This document shows, in pieces, positions 11,669 through 12,219 of a stretch of 12,219 nucleotides of DNA (position 1 is the stretch's first letter; every line of letters begins with the position of its first letter). Position numbers and translations under genes: made by a program. This stretch comes from JANRKG01 sp033763635 (lineage in GTDB: Bacteria > Cyanobacteriota > Cyanobacteriia > GCF-001939115), in assembly GCA_033763635.1 (NCBI GenBank), contig JANRKG010000076.1, forward strand, positions 1 to 12,219. Reading direction: 5' to 3'. The notes beneath the pieces were generated by a model, which was given only the letters and a program-made list of their open reading frames with translations, did not search any database and was not told the origin of the DNA.

Positions 11669-12219
11669 ATGAATTCTTCCGAACCTCTTCCCAAGTCTCC
11701 TGCGTCCTCTTCTGCAACTGAACCATTACAGCCTGGACCATTCCGGTCTGAACCGTTGTCTGAATCGTCCAATTCTGAATCGTTGTCTGAGTCATTGCCT
11801 CTTGAATCGCCAACGGGAAGCAATCCCGTTGCTGAAGAGTTGACTGTTAGTAGTGCGGATAATTCGGCGAGTGCCAGTCCTGACAATCCTCATCAGGATG
11901 CTCTTAGTTCGTCCACGACAGCCGATCAAGCGTTAATTCTCGCTCGACAGCATCCGATTCCACCGCCCAGTGAGGCCAGACAATATCGGGCGATCGGATT
12001 GGTTCGAGGGCAATATGTTCCTTCTGAAGAGCAATTTACGCGAGGCACCATCCTGGCGGCAGATGGGACAAAGTTGGAAGCTGTCTTACTCGGACGAGTA
12101 ATGAGCCTGGTGAAGAAACATCTGAGCCTGGAGGAAAGCCACCTCTGGGTCACCTATCCTCGTACTCGCGATCGAGAAGGAGATCTCCATCTCCAGATTG
12201 TGGGAGTGTGGGAGCCTGA
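11669..12219 (+). CDS. Conserved hypothetical protein with Ser/Glu/Pro-rich N-terminus, 3' end cut by window edge
   Basis: From ATG 11669 the frame stays open for 183 codons and runs off the right edge; the final TGA of the window is not in this frame. Residues 1 to about 103 are low-complexity and probably disordered: Ser, Glu, Pro, Asn and Ala dominate, with two near-copies of a nine-residue unit (SEPLSESSN and SESLSESLP, 27-44). Residues 104-183 are compact and look conserved: YRAIGLVRGQYVPSE, FTRGTILAADG, EAVLLGRVMSLVKKHL, HLWVTYPRTRD and LHLQIVGVWEP. I associate this kind of sequence with a conserved cyanobacterial protein of unknown function, from memory only. The start is chosen for its place after a good promoter; it has no Shine-Dalgarno sequence, and GTG 11636 is an in-frame alternative close to the predicted transcript start. 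Codon choice and a conserved-looking protein block support a real gene. Confidence 0.8.
   Translation, partial: MNSSEPLPKSPASSSATEPLQPGPFRSEPLSESSNSESLSESLPLESPTGSNPVAEELTVSSADNSASASPDNPHQDALSSSTTADQALILARQHPIPPPSEARQYRAIGLVRGQYVPSEEQFTRGTILAADGTKLEAVLLGRVMSLVKKHLSLEESHLWVTYPRTRDREGDLHLQIVGVWEP
11747..11800 (+). repeat. Two imperfect 27-bp coding repeats
   Basis: Positions 11747-11773 and 11774-11800 are adjacent near-copies in phase with the reading frame, agreeing at about 20 of 27 bases; the first 21 bases are best conserved (TCTGAAYCGTTGTCTGARTCR). They encode Ser-Glu-rich units in the disordered N-terminus of the right-end protein and suggest local duplication. Confidence 0.6.

Noticed and set aside
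11488..11721. 77-aa plus-strand frame between the TPR gene and the right-end gene
   Set aside because: It overlaps the promoter and the first codons of the better-supported gene at 11669, has Cys/Lys/Ser-rich random composition and no ribosome binding site.
11493..11886. Minus-strand frames with repetitive Thr/Gln or Asn/Asp/Ser strings
   Set aside because: The repeats are the antisense image of the Ser-Glu repeats in the plus-strand gene; no promoter, start site or family signal.

Overview
The window looks like chromosomal DNA from a filamentous, Leptolyngbya-like cyanobacterium. The HIP1 octamer GCGATCGC occurs intact at about 2760 and 5475, and its CGATCG core recurs dozens of times. Gene content also fits: CHASE2 receptors fused to a Ser/Thr kinase or to GGDEF-EAL, a cobalamin-pathway CobH/CbiC protein, and several conserved proteins of a cyanobacterial type. 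No tRNA, rRNA, CRISPR array, insertion sequence or phage gene was seen. Genus placement is an inference.

Left part (1-3058), metabolic and conserved genes. A membrane protein is cut by the left edge. It is followed by a CobH/CbiC-type precorrin-8X methylmutase, which meets a two-helix membrane protein on the other strand stop-to-stop with no base between them. Next comes dapB (lysine/diaminopimelate synthesis), also on the minus strand. Upstream of dapB is a sequence with the full layout of an NtcA-activated promoter.

Middle part (3219-8097), two tandem plus-strand receptors. Both have the same plan: one N-terminal membrane helix, an extracytoplasmic CHASE2 sensor, then three membrane helices. 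Their CHASE2 halves are clearly paralogous, but the outputs differ: a Ser/Thr protein kinase in the first, and a GGDEF-EAL c-di-GMP synthase/phosphodiesterase in the second. The second gene starts 7 bases after the first one stops.

Right-middle part (8192-10177), a minus-strand operon. In transcription order it encodes a coiled-coil GGDEF diguanylate cyclase, a small GHKL-type ATPase (anti-sigma/switch kinase) and a STAS-like anti-sigma-antagonist. This set resembles SiaD, SiaB and SiaC of Pseudomonas, where a phospho-switch protein controls a cyclase. The operon runs tail-to-tail against the CHASE2 pair, so about 7 kb is devoted to c-di-GMP and protein-phosphorylation signalling. This is the most interesting system in the window.

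Right end (10458-12219). A membrane-anchored TPR protein with a Pro/Ser tail (minus strand) diverges from a plus-strand gene with a long Ser/Glu/Pro-rich N-terminus and a conserved C-terminal domain. That gene runs off the right edge and has a strong sigma-70-type promoter in front of it.
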